Shown here in pieces: positions 56,091 to 64,000 of a stretch of DNA of 64,000 nt. The stretch is taken from contig JAFRAT010000007.1 in NCBI GenBank assembly GCA_017405305.1, positions 16,108 through 80,107 on the forward strand, given 5' to 3'. The notes below the pieces were generated by a model. It was not told where the DNA came from. It saw only the letters and a list, made by a program, of their open reading frames with translations, and searched no databases. Made by a program: the position numbers and the translations under genes. The DNA comes from Aeriscardovia sp. (GTDB lineage: Bacteria; Actinomycetota; Actinomycetes; Actinomycetales; Bifidobacteriaceae). The stretch's first letter is position 1; each line of letters opens with the position of its first letter.

Positions 56091-57650
56091 ATGGCTGAGG
56101 AACACGACGGGAAACAGGCGCTCGCGGATGGAGGCGCTGCGGCGGAGGCTAGGGGGAGTTTCCTCGAGACGCGCAGCGGCGTTCTGGAGGACGCCGAGGA
56201 CGCGTCGTTCGACGGCTTCGGCGGGTTCGGCGGCGCCGAATCGCAGGAGCGGTGGGCCGAACGCGATTCGCGCAACGCGCTGCGCCGCGTCGACAACCTG
56301 CTGGGCGAGGCGGATCCGGCGGCCGCCCAGAACCCCGCTTCCGGCCCGGCCGGCAGCCAAGTGGAGTACCAGCGCGTGCGCCTGGAGCGCGTCGTGCTCG
56401 TGGGCGTGTACTCGGCCGCCGAGACGACGCTCGCCGCCGCGGAAGAGTCCATGCGCGAACTGGCTGCCTTGGCCCAGACGGCCGGCGCGGTCGTCTGCGA
56501 CGGCGTGCTCCAGCAGCGCGGCCATCCGGACGCGGCCAGCTACCTGGGTTCCGGCAAGGCCAGGGAGCTGGCGCGTCTGGTGGCCGCCGAGAACGCCGAC
56601 ACCATCATCGCCGACACGGAGTTGCCGCCCAGCCAGCGGCGTGCGCTGGAGGACATCGCCGGCGTCAAGGTCGTTGACCGCACGGCCGTCATCCTCGACA
56701 TCTTCGCCCGGCATGCCACCAGCAAGGAAGGCAAGGCGCAGGTGGAACTCGCGCAGCTCGAGTACATGCTCCCGCGCCTGCGCGGCTGGGGCGCGGCCCT
56801 GAGCCGCCAGGCCGGCGGACAGGCGGCAGGCCAGAACGGCGGCATCGGCAGCCGCGGCCCGGGCGAGACCCGTCTGGAGATGGACCGCCGCGTCATCCAT
56901 AAGCGCATGAGCAAGCTGCGCCGCGACATAGCGGCCATGGAGCCGACCCGCCGCGCCAAGCGCGACTCGCGCCACCGCAACGGCATGCCCGTCGTCTCCG
57001 TGGTCGGCTACACGAACGCCGGCAAATCGAGCCTGACGAACGCCGTCGCCCGCTCGCACGAGCTCGTCGGCAACGCGCTGTTCGCCACCCTCGACACCGC
57101 TGTGCGCGGCGCGAAGACCTCCACTGGCCGCCTGTTCGCCTACGCCGACACGGTCGGCTTTATTCGCGGCCTGCCCACCCAGCTTGTCGAAGCGTTCAAA
57201 TCCACTCTGGAGGAGATCGCCGACTCCAGCCTCGTCCTGCACGTGGTCGACGCCTCCTACGAGGACCCAGGGGATCAGATCGACGCCGTGGACTCCGTGC
57301 TCGCCGGCATCGACGGCGCAGAGGCCATCGAACGGCTGCTGGTGTTCAACAAGATCGACCTGCTTGGCCAGGAGGCGCTGGACAAGCTGCGCGACCGCTA
57401 TCCGGACGCCGTGTTCTGCTCGGCGAAAACCGGCGAAGGGCTGGGCGAGCTGACCCGCGCCGTCGAGGTCCGCCTGCCTGTGCCGCCCGTCCATGTGGAA
57501 GCACTGCTGGGCTTCGACCAGGGCGGGCTCGTCGAGCAGGTGCGCACTAGGGGAGCGCTGCGCTCGACGGAGTATACGAACGACGGTATCGAGATCGTCG
57601 CGGACGTGGACGATGGCCTGGCCGCCAAACTGCTGGACGCCTCCCGCTGA
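56091..57650 (+). CDS. hflX: GTPase HflX
   Basis: A 519-residue HflX. An N-terminal acidic extension of about 90 residues is followed by the HflX-specific domain (GSGKARELARLV, DTELPPSQRRAL) and the G domain with GYTNAGKSS (G1), DTVGFI (G3) and NKIDL (G4). It splits stalled ribosomes. ATG 56091 has SD GGGAGG. Confidence 0.95.
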   Translation: MAEEHDGKQALADGGAAAEARGSFLETRSGVLEDAEDASFDGFGGFGGAESQERWAERDSRNALRRVDNLLGEADPAAAQNPASGPAGSQVEYQRVRLERVVLVGVYSAAETTLAAAEESMRELAALAQTAGAVVCDGVLQQRGHPDAASYLGSGKARELARLVAAENADTIIADTELPPSQRRALEDIAGVKVVDRTAVILDIFARHATSKEGKAQVELAQLEYMLPRLRGWGAALSRQAGGQAAGQNGGIGSRGPGETRLEMDRRVIHKRMSKLRRDIAAMEPTRRAKRDSRHRNGMPVVSVVGYTNAGKSSLTNAVARSHELVGNALFATLDTAVRGAKTSTGRLFAYADTVGFIRGLPTQLVEAFKSTLEEIADSSLVLHVVDASYEDPGDQIDAVDSVLAGIDGAEAIERLLVFNKIDLLGQEALDKLRDRYPDAVFCSAKTGEGLGELTRAVEVRLPVPPVHVEALLGFDQGGLVEQVRTRGALRSTEYTNDGIEIVADVDDGLAAKLLDASR

Positions 57651-58733
<1,083 letters not shown>

Positions 58734-58825
58734 CCGGCGCGGCACCACGTGCGGAGGAAAGGGCGTCCTTCGGGCCGTCTCTTTTGCGTGGCCGGACGGC
58801 GCGGATCGCGCTGACGGGAATTACG

Positions 58826-58834
58826 TGTTATACT
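58826..58834 (+). promoter_or_regulatory. Predicted tracrRNA promoter (extended -10)
   Basis: TG-T-TATACT fits the extended -10 form TGnTATAAT. No clear -35 box is needed for such promoters. A start near 58841 would leave a short anti-repeat; a longer tracrRNA would need another promoter upstream. Confidence 0.4.
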
Positions 58835-58934
58835 GAAGAGGCTAATTCTCAATAAGGCGGGACTCGTTAGCCCGCTTGAATGCTCAGCGGTTTCTACCGC
58901 AGGGGAAGGCTTCGGCCTTCCCCGTTTTCGTTTT
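58835..58934 (+). ncRNA. Predicted tracrRNA of the type II-C system
   Basis: Between ldh and cas9. The anti-repeat GCTAATTCTCA (58841-58851) matches the plus strand of the first array repeat at 10 of 11 bases (63988-63998), and GAAGAG upstream resumes similarity (AAGAG) after a bulge. It is followed by AATAAGG, a nexus hairpin GCGGG/CCCGC (58857-58861, 58871-58875), a second hairpin GCGGT/ACCGC (58887-58900), and a terminal hairpin GGGGAAGGC/GCCTTCCCC (58902-58923) with a T-rich tail. This order is that of known type II-C tracrRNAs. The 5' end is not certain. Confidence 0.8.
58902..58934 (+). terminator. Terminal hairpin and terminator of tracrRNA
   Basis: A perfect 9-base stem with TTCG tetraloop followed by GTTTTCGTTTT. 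It ends the predicted tracrRNA and would also stop ldh readthrough. Confidence 0.85.
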
Positions 58935-59054
58935 CCAGGGGATCGTTCGCAGGCGATGGTTGACCGCACTGCTCACCGATAGGCTTGTGGACAGGGCTAC
59001 CGGAGAAGCGGGATGCCATCGTTTTGCCGGCAGCCGGGAATCAGCGTCCGAGCT

Positions 59055-59079
59055 TGCTGATAAATTCGGTATGTCAGCA
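59055..59079. promoter_or_regulatory. Inverted repeat upstream of cas9
   Basis: TGCTGA (59055-59060) and TCAGCA (59074-59079) flank a 13-base A+T-rich centre, 83 bases before cas9. It may be an operator or overlap the cas promoter, for which I found no clear consensus. Confidence 0.3.
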
Positions 59080-59162
59080 GTCAGCGGAGCAACGGAGTTC
59101 CCGCGCATGTGTCTCGTTCGGGCATGGACCTGGCGGAATCCTTGATTGATGAAAGGGCAGCG

Positions 59163-62100
59163 ATGCGTCGCACATACCGGATCGGAATCGATGTCGGACT
59201 CAAGTCCTGCGGTTTGGCCGCAGTGGAAGTGGACGGGGAAGGCCGTCCGGTCCGCGTTCTCAACGCGCAAAGCATCATCCACGACGGCGGCGTCGACCCG
59301 TCGGCGGAGAAGTCCGACAACAGCCGCAAATGGGTCTCGGGCATCGCCCGCAGGACCCGCCGCATGCACCGGCGCCGCCGCGCGCGTCTGGCCAAGCTCG
59401 ATGCGCTGCTGCGCCAGTACGGGTATCCAATCGAAAGCTTCGAGGGCTTCTCCGGTTTCGACATCTGGAGGGACCGCGCGCGTCTGGCCACCGATTTCAT
59501 CGAAGACGATGCGGAACGTCATCGTCTGGTGTCCATCGCCTGCCGGCACATCGCCCGGCACCGCGGTTGGCGCAACCCGTACCACAGCGCGGAAACACTG
59601 CTCGACGTCGACGCGCCCCATTCGGATCAGTATCAAGAGCTGCGCAAGCAGGCCCAGGAGCTGATGGGTGACGAAGACATCGACGACCAGGCCACTCCGG
59701 CCCAGATCGTGGCCGCCGTCCTCGACCATGACGCCGCTCTAGGCGCGACGAAGAACCTCAACGGAGAGGAAGTGCCGTCGCTGCGTCTGCGCACGAGCAC
59801 AGGCGGAAAGAAGGGGGACCGCCTGGGCCTGCTGGGAACCCGTCTGATGCAGGAGGACAACGCCTACGAGCTGGAACGCATCCTGCGTGTCCAGCAGGTT
59901 CCTGACGACCAGGCACGGGCGCTGGTCCTGCAGACGTTCCAAGCGCGGTCCCCGAAAGGGTCGGCGGAGAAACGCGTCGGCCGCGACCCGTTCGACGGCA
60001 AGCCTCGCGCTTTGAAGGCGTCCCTGGCGTTCCAGGAGTACCGCATCGCCAATATGCTGACGAATCTGCGCATCCGCGAGAACCCCGATCCGGGGAGTCC
60101 GACACGCCCGTTGAGCATCGCTGAGAAACAGGCCGCTTTCGATTGGCTGATGGGCGACGAGTCCGGCGAGAACCCGACTTGGACCGATGTCGCCAACGAG
60201 GTTCTGCATATCCGTCGTTCCTGTCTCGAAGGCGTTGGCCGGCTCAAGGACGACGGCAGCGAACGGGTCAGCACGCGTCCGCCGCAGAACCAGACGCTCC
60301 TCGCGCTGGAAAACGTCGAGAAGGCCAAGTTGCGCAAGAAACTGCTGGATTGGTGGCATGACAAGGACAAAACCGCGCAGGAGTCGATGATCCGGCTATT
60401 GTCGAACACCGTTGACATCGATACGGTGCGTGACGACGAGGAATACGCGGAAGCTGTCGATTTCATCGAGACGCTCGACGATGACGGACTGAAGAAACTC
60501 GACGGCGTCAAACTGCCTTCCGGGCGCGCCGCCTACTCCATGCCATCGTTGACGAAGCTGACGGAGCAGATGCTGACGACGGACGACGATCTGCAGCAGG
60601 CCCGCAAGCATCTGTTCAATGTGGACGACAGCTGGCGTCCCGCCCAGCCGGCCATCGGAGAGCCTGTGGGGAATCCAGCCGTCGATCGCGTGCTCAAAAT
60701 CGTCAACCGCTACCTTCTGGCATGCCAGAAACGGTGGGGAGACCCGCAGGCCGTGCAGATCGAGCACACGCGCGACGGATTCTCTTCGCCGAAGAAGTCG
60801 AAAGAGAAAGCCCGCCGCCGCGAGCAGGACAACGAGAAACGCTACGGTTACCGCAACGAGATTCGCCGCGAACTCCAGTCCAAAGGCGTCGATCGGCCGA
60901 CGAAAGGCGACATCCGCCGCTGCGAAGCGATCCAGCGCCAGAACAGCCAATGCCTGTACTGCGGCCGGCCCATCAATTTCCACACGTGCGAAATGGACCA
61001 CATCGTGCCTCGCAAGGGAGCCGGTTCGACCAACACCCGCGACAACTTCGCCGCCGTCTGTCCCGAATGCAACCGCATGAAATCCAACACGCCGTTCGCG
61101 CTCTGGTGCCAGGATCCCGCCGCCATCGCCCGAGGCGTGAACTTGAAGGACGCGAAAGAACGTGTGCACCAGCTGCGCATCAAACCCAGGGAAATGAACA
61201 ATAAGGAGGCCAGCGCCTTCAAGAAGAGCATCATCCAACGCCTGGAACAAACCGAAGCGGACGAACCCATCGACAACCGGTCCATGGAATCCGTCTCCTG
61301 GATGGCCGACGAACTGCACCGCCGCATCGACTGGCACTTCAACTCCCGCAAATACGGCAATACCGAAACACGGCAGGAGAGCGGCCAGACATCCGTATCT
61401 GTGTTCCCCGGCAGCGCGACCGCCGAAGTTCGCAAAGCCAGCGGCATCGAAGGCCAGATCCACTTCATCGGCGCGCAGTACAAAACCCGCCTCGACCGAC
61501 GCCACCACGCCGTCGACGCCTCCGTCATCGCGTTGATGAACCCCGGCGCCGCCCTCATCCTCAGCGTCCGTTCGAATCTGCGCCAAGCCCAACTCTTCTC
61601 CGACGACCAGCCTGACACAGCCGACGGCGAAACGCCATGGAAAGAATACCCAACCCAATCCACGCCCGGCTACGCGCACTACAAAACCTGGCTCGACGGC
61701 ATGCGCCACCTCGTCGATCTGCTCAACGACGCGCTCGACCACGACCACATCCCCGTCGTCCGCTGGCAGCGACTATCTCTAGGCAACAGCCTGACACACG
61801 ACGCCACCATTCACCAGCTCCACAAGATTCATCTCAGCGACGCAATGGACGACGACCTCATCCGCCGAGCATCCACGCCAGCGCTATGGCGCGCTCTAAC
61901 ACAGCTCCCCGATTACATTCCCGGCACAGGCCTTCCCGCCGACCCAAACCGTTCCATCCAAGTGCACGGCACCGTCTACAGACCGCAGGACCTAATCGGT
62001 TTCTTCGAGAGCAAGGCCGCCCAGATCGCTATCAACGGCGGATCAGCCGAGATTGGCAACGCCATCCATCACGCAAGAATCTACCGATGCTACAGCCTCA

Positions 62101-62660
62101 CCAAGAAAGGCGCTCGCAAATACTTTTACGGCATGGTCCGCGTGTTCCAGACGGATTTACTGCATGCGCGGAATGAGGATTTGTTCACGTATTCGCTGCC
62201 GCCGCAGTCCGTTTCGATGCGTTACGCCAACCCCAAGGTAGTACAAGCCGTGCAGTCCGGACGGGCTGAATATTTGGGTCGACTGGTTGTCGGTGATGAA
62301 ATCGATGTTCCAGTTTCTGGGAATCCGACGGGACAGTATGGCGAGTTTGTTCGTTTCTTCCAGGAAGATGCGGCTGTTAACCCATCCGTAGTGCGTAAGT
62401 GGGTAGTGGAGGGGTTCCCTGCGAAGGATAAACTGCGATTGCGTCCAGCCATGCTGTCCGCTGAAGGATTGCAACGTACTGGGAAGAATATCCCTGACGG
62501 CGTTGACAAGATTTTCAATAAAAATGGGTATTGGGGGGCTGTTGGCACCGTTGCTAAATCGAACCCAACAGTCGTCCATCGCAATGCTTTTGGCGAACCG
62601 CGATGGATATCGCATGCCGGTCTGCCCGTTTCCTGGCAATGGGACAGCGATCAGGAGTGA
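59163..62660 (+). CDS. cas9: CRISPR-associated endonuclease Cas9 (type II-C)
   Basis: An 1165-residue Cas9, within the size of compact type II-C forms. RuvC-I IGIDVGLKSCGLA with D10; an Arg-rich bridge helix (RRTRRMHRRRRARLAKLDAL, about 63-82); RuvC-II with E534 (VQIEHTRDG); an HNH domain with the zinc pair CLYC ... CPEC and catalytic H613 in DHIVPRKG; RuvC-III HHAVDAS with H782 and D785. All catalytic residues are kept, so it should cut both strands. The PAM-interacting domain is C-terminal and shows no familiar motif. ATG 59163 has SD AAAGGG; GTG 59109 would add 18 residues. cas1 overlaps the stop codon. Confidence 0.97.
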   Translation: MRRTYRIGIDVGLKSCGLAAVEVDGEGRPVRVLNAQSIIHDGGVDPSAEKSDNSRKWVSGIARRTRRMHRRRRARLAKLDALLRQYGYPIESFEGFSGFDIWRDRARLATDFIEDDAERHRLVSIACRHIARHRGWRNPYHSAETLLDVDAPHSDQYQELRKQAQELMGDEDIDDQATPAQIVAAVLDHDAALGATKNLNGEEVPSLRLRTSTGGKKGDRLGLLGTRLMQEDNAYELERILRVQQVPDDQARALVLQTFQARSPKGSAEKRVGRDPFDGKPRALKASLAFQEYRIANMLTNLRIRENPDPGSPTRPLSIAEKQAAFDWLMGDESGENPTWTDVANEVLHIRRSCLEGVGRLKDDGSERVSTRPPQNQTLLALENVEKAKLRKKLLDWWHDKDKTAQESMIRLLSNTVDIDTVRDDEEYAEAVDFIETLDDDGLKKLDGVKLPSGRAAYSMPSLTKLTEQMLTTDDDLQQARKHLFNVDDSWRPAQPAIGEPVGNPAVDRVLKIVNRYLLACQKRWGDPQAVQIEHTRDGFSSPKKSKEKARRREQDNEKRYGYRNEIRRELQSKGVDRPTKGDIRRCEAIQRQNSQCLYCGRPINFHTCEMDHIVPRKGAGSTNTRDNFAAVCPECNRMKSNTPFALWCQDPAAIARGVNLKDAKERVHQLRIKPREMNNKEASAFKKSIIQRLEQTEADEPIDNRSMESVSWMADELHRRIDWHFNSRKYGNTETRQESGQTSVSVFPGSATAEVRKASGIEGQIHFIGAQYKTRLDRRHHAVDASVIALMNPGAALILSVRSNLRQAQLFSDDQPDTADGETPWKEYPTQSTPGYAHYKTWLDGMRHLVDLLNDALDHDHIPVVRWQRLSLGNSLTHDATIHQLHKIHLSDAMDDDLIRRASTPALWRALTQLPDYIPGTGLPADPNRSIQVHGTVYRPQDLIGFFESKAAQIAINGGSAEIGNAIHHARIYRCYSLTKKGARKYFYGMVRVFQTDLLHARNEDLFTYSLPPQSVSMRYANPKVVQAVQSGRAEYLGRLVVGDEIDVPVSGNPTGQYGEFVRFFQEDAAVNPSVVRKWVVEGFPAKDKLRLRPAMLSAEGLQRTGKNIPDGVDKIFNKNGYWGAVGTVAKSNPTVVHRNAFGEPRWISHAGLPVSWQWDSDQE

Positions 62661-63592
62661 CCGTCGTTCGTGGCGCTTGGCGGGTGATTGACTGTTCCGA
62701 CTTCGAGGGACGGCTGGGCTACGAGCGTGGGCGCATGATGGTGGTTCCGCGCGCGGGCGACGGTTTCGAAGCTGAACCTGCCGAAGTTCCGTTGGCGCAG
62801 ACCGCCGTTCTATTGCTCGGTTTGAAAGCGGTCTGTTCCACTGCGCTGCTGTTCGAACTGGCGCAAAACGGCGTGAGCGTACTGCTTTGCGATTGGCGCG
62901 GTGTGCCGGTCGGCGCGATGGAGAGCTGGAGCGAAACGGCGACTGTCGTGGCGACACGGCACCGCGCCCAAGCGGCGATGAGTCTGCCACGACAAAAGAA
63001 TGCCTGGAAGCGCATCGTCAAGGCAAAGATCCGCGGACAGGCATACTGCCTCGGCCTCTGCGGTCGTCCAGGCGGCGAATTGTTGCGGAATCTGGCAAAA
63101 ACAGTCCAGTCCGGCGATCCGTCGAATGTGGAAGGCCATGCCGCCCGCGAATACTGGCGGCGGATTTTCCCGGCGGAAGAGGAGTTTCAGCGCAAGCCGG
63201 GCAGCGGCACTCCGCGCAACAGCCAGCTTGACTACGCGTACACCGTGCTGCGCGGGTTCGTCATCCGCGCGGTGCTGGCGGCTGGACTGGATCCGACGTT
63301 CGGTGTGAACCATCACAATCGGTCGAACTACTTCTGCTTGGCAGACGACCTCATTGAGCCGTACCGATCGGCTGTCGATGTGAAAATCGCGCAATTGTCA
63401 GACAACGATTCCGTCAGCGACAAAGATGTCAAACGTTTTCTGGTGGACGCGGTCAATGCGCAGTTTGGCGAAAGCGGACTGACGATACCCAGTTCGCTGA
63501 ACTCCTTCGCCCAGCAGTACGGCCTGTACTGTGAAGGAAAACGCGATGTGCTGCCGGTTCCGGTGTTTGGCGGCGGCGATGGCGAAGATTGA
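62657..63592 (+). CDS. cas1: CRISPR-associated integrase Cas1
   Basis: A 311-residue Cas1. The metal-binding residues are in VEGHAAREYW (E159), FGVNHHN (H219/220) and LADDLIEPYR (D230/231). GTG 62657 overlaps the cas9 stop (GTGA) and follows SD AGGA. With Cas2 it inserts new spacers. The presence of cas1 and cas2 directly behind cas9 with no csn2 or cas4 defines subtype II-C. Confidence 0.95.
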   Translation: MTVVRGAWRVIDCSDFEGRLGYERGRMMVVPRAGDGFEAEPAEVPLAQTAVLLLGLKAVCSTALLFELAQNGVSVLLCDWRGVPVGAMESWSETATVVATRHRAQAAMSLPRQKNAWKRIVKAKIRGQAYCLGLCGRPGGELLRNLAKTVQSGDPSNVEGHAAREYWRRIFPAEEEFQRKPGSGTPRNSQLDYAYTVLRGFVIRAVLAAGLDPTFGVNHHNRSNYFCLADDLIEPYRSAVDVKIAQLSDNDSVSDKDVKRFLVDAVNAQFGESGLTIPSSLNSFAQQYGLYCEGKRDVLPVPVFGGGDGED

Positions 63593-63914
63593 TGAGGACA
63601 GCGGCGGAATGTGGTGCGTGGTGATGTTCGATCTGCCAGTGGAGACGAAACCGGAGCGCCGCGCTGCCGTGCGGTTCCGGAATCTGCTGCTGGACATGGG
63701 TTATTCGATGGTCCAGTATTCGGTTTACGCCCGGTACACGCCGACGCAAGCAGGGAACCGGACAACGGTCAAGGCAATTCAGAAAAATCTCCCGCCGCGC
63801 GGAGAGATACGAATCCTGCATATCACCGACCACCAGTGGTCGACGGCATTGAGGTACCGCAACCTGGAAGAAGAAACCGAAGCCGAGACCCCGGAAGGAT
63901 TGACGGTTTTTTGA
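63579..63914 (+). CDS. cas2: CRISPR-associated protein Cas2
   Basis: A 111-residue Cas2 with the ferredoxin-like fold start MWCVVMFDLP (D18) and the second-strand block YSMVQYSVYARY. ATG 63579 lies 14 bases inside the end of cas1. The stop is inside a small hairpin. It forms the adaptation complex with Cas1. Confidence 0.95.
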   Translation: MAKIDEDSGGMWCVVMFDLPVETKPERRAAVRFRNLLLDMGYSMVQYSVYARYTPTQAGNRTTVKAIQKNLPPRGEIRILHITDHQWSTALRYRNLEEETEAETPEGLTVF

Positions 63915-63927
63915 GTGGAAAAACCGT
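63903..63927 (+). terminator. Hairpin over the cas2 stop codon
   Basis: ACGGTTTTT (63903-63911) pairs with AAAAACCGT (63919-63927), enclosing the cas2 TGA. A possible weak terminator for the cas operon on either strand. Confidence 0.45.
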
Positions 63928-63943
63928 TGAAAACGTTGGAATT

Positions 63944-63985
63944 CCATCCTCTTTGAGGACTGATCCAGTCTATCAAAGAGGATGG
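63944..63985. repeat. Inverted partial copy of the CRISPR repeat forming a hairpin
   Basis: CCATCCTCTTTGA (63944-63956) is an exact reverse complement of TCAAAGAGGATGG in the first repeat (63973-63985); inner arms GACTG/CAGTC (63958-63962, 63966-63970) also pair. The two stems form a long near-perfect hairpin directly before the array. Confidence 0.85.
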
Positions 63986-64000
63986 ACGCTAATTATCAGC
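63965..64000 (-). CRISPR. First repeat of a CRISPR array (cut by the window edge)
   Basis: The last 36 bases end GCTAATTATCAGC and, on the minus strand, start GCTGATAATTAGC, the first part of which pairs with the predicted tracrRNA anti-repeat. Length and pairing fit a type II-C repeat. crRNAs would then be read from the minus strand, toward cas2. No second repeat or spacer is visible in this window, so array status rests on pairing and position. Confidence 0.65.

Noticed and set aside
58741..58800. Terminator of ldh
   Set aside because: An imperfect G/C-rich hairpin is possible, but pairing is too broken to list; the tracrRNA terminator may serve instead.
58734..59162. An unlisted protein-coding gene (or csn2/cas4) near cas9
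   Set aside because: The gap holds only the tracrRNA structures and the cas9 leader; no frame with a domain is present.
62603..62656. An earlier cas1 start at ATG 62603
   Set aside because: It would lie 58 bases inside cas9; GTG 62657 with its SD gives a normal Cas1 N-terminus.

Overview
The window is a gene-dense, visibly G+C-rich stretch of an actinobacterial chromosome, most likely Bifidobacterium or a close relative (Bifidobacteriaceae). This rests on the gene content: a DUF3027 protein beside a cold-shock-domain protein with a C-terminal extension, ClpC, a CIRCE-controlled groEL without groES, an ftsZ-sepF-yggT-divIVA-lspA run, a DivIVA-type polar growth protein, a 320-residue L-lactate dehydrogenase and a compact type II-C CRISPR-Cas locus. 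The genus is inferred from gene order and family membership only; no database search was possible.

Layout. 1-3.9 kb (minus strand): MoxR-DUF58-small membrane protein-VWA operon with 4-base overlaps (the VWA gene runs off the left edge), then ung. 4-7 kb: LytR_C-domain membrane protein, cold-shock protein, groEL behind CIRCE. 7.4-11.1 kb: TPM-like membrane protein and an OmpR-type two-component pair. 11.2-16.7 kb: second cold-shock protein, DUF3027 protein, clpC, drug-type MFS exporter. 16.7-19.3 kb: glycosyltransferase, small unknown protein, aminotransferase. 19.6-23 kb: nucleoside uptake and cleavage (hydrolase, CNT transporter, hydrolase). 23-27.7 kb: acyl-CoA synthetase, divergent MFS transporter, lipoprotein preceded by a possible small ORF. 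27.8-29.5 kb: a metallothionein-like gene and a gene-poor, decayed stretch on the 3' side of tRNA-Arg(CCU), probably the remains of an integrated element.

29.6-44.8 kb: a protein with four DivIVA-like motifs, a membrane-anchored alpha/beta hydrolase, recO-uppS, a cytoplasmic S10 carboxypeptidase, glyS-dus, then ftsZ-sepF-yggT-divIVA-lspA-RluD family-L,D-transpeptidase, which links division, envelope growth and lipoprotein maturation. 44.8-58.7 kb: dnaE, an unknown acidic protein, an MFS sugar-type transporter, hrpA with an RsmC-like methyltransferase, hflX and ldh.

58.8-64.0 kb: a type II-C CRISPR-Cas locus: a predicted tracrRNA, cas9 (1165 aa), cas1, cas2 and what looks like the first 36-base repeat at the very edge of the window. 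The tracrRNA anti-repeat reads almost identically to the plus strand of that repeat, so crRNAs should be made from the minus strand, toward cas2. The adaptation genes overlap cas9, so the locus looks intact, but spacers lie outside the window.
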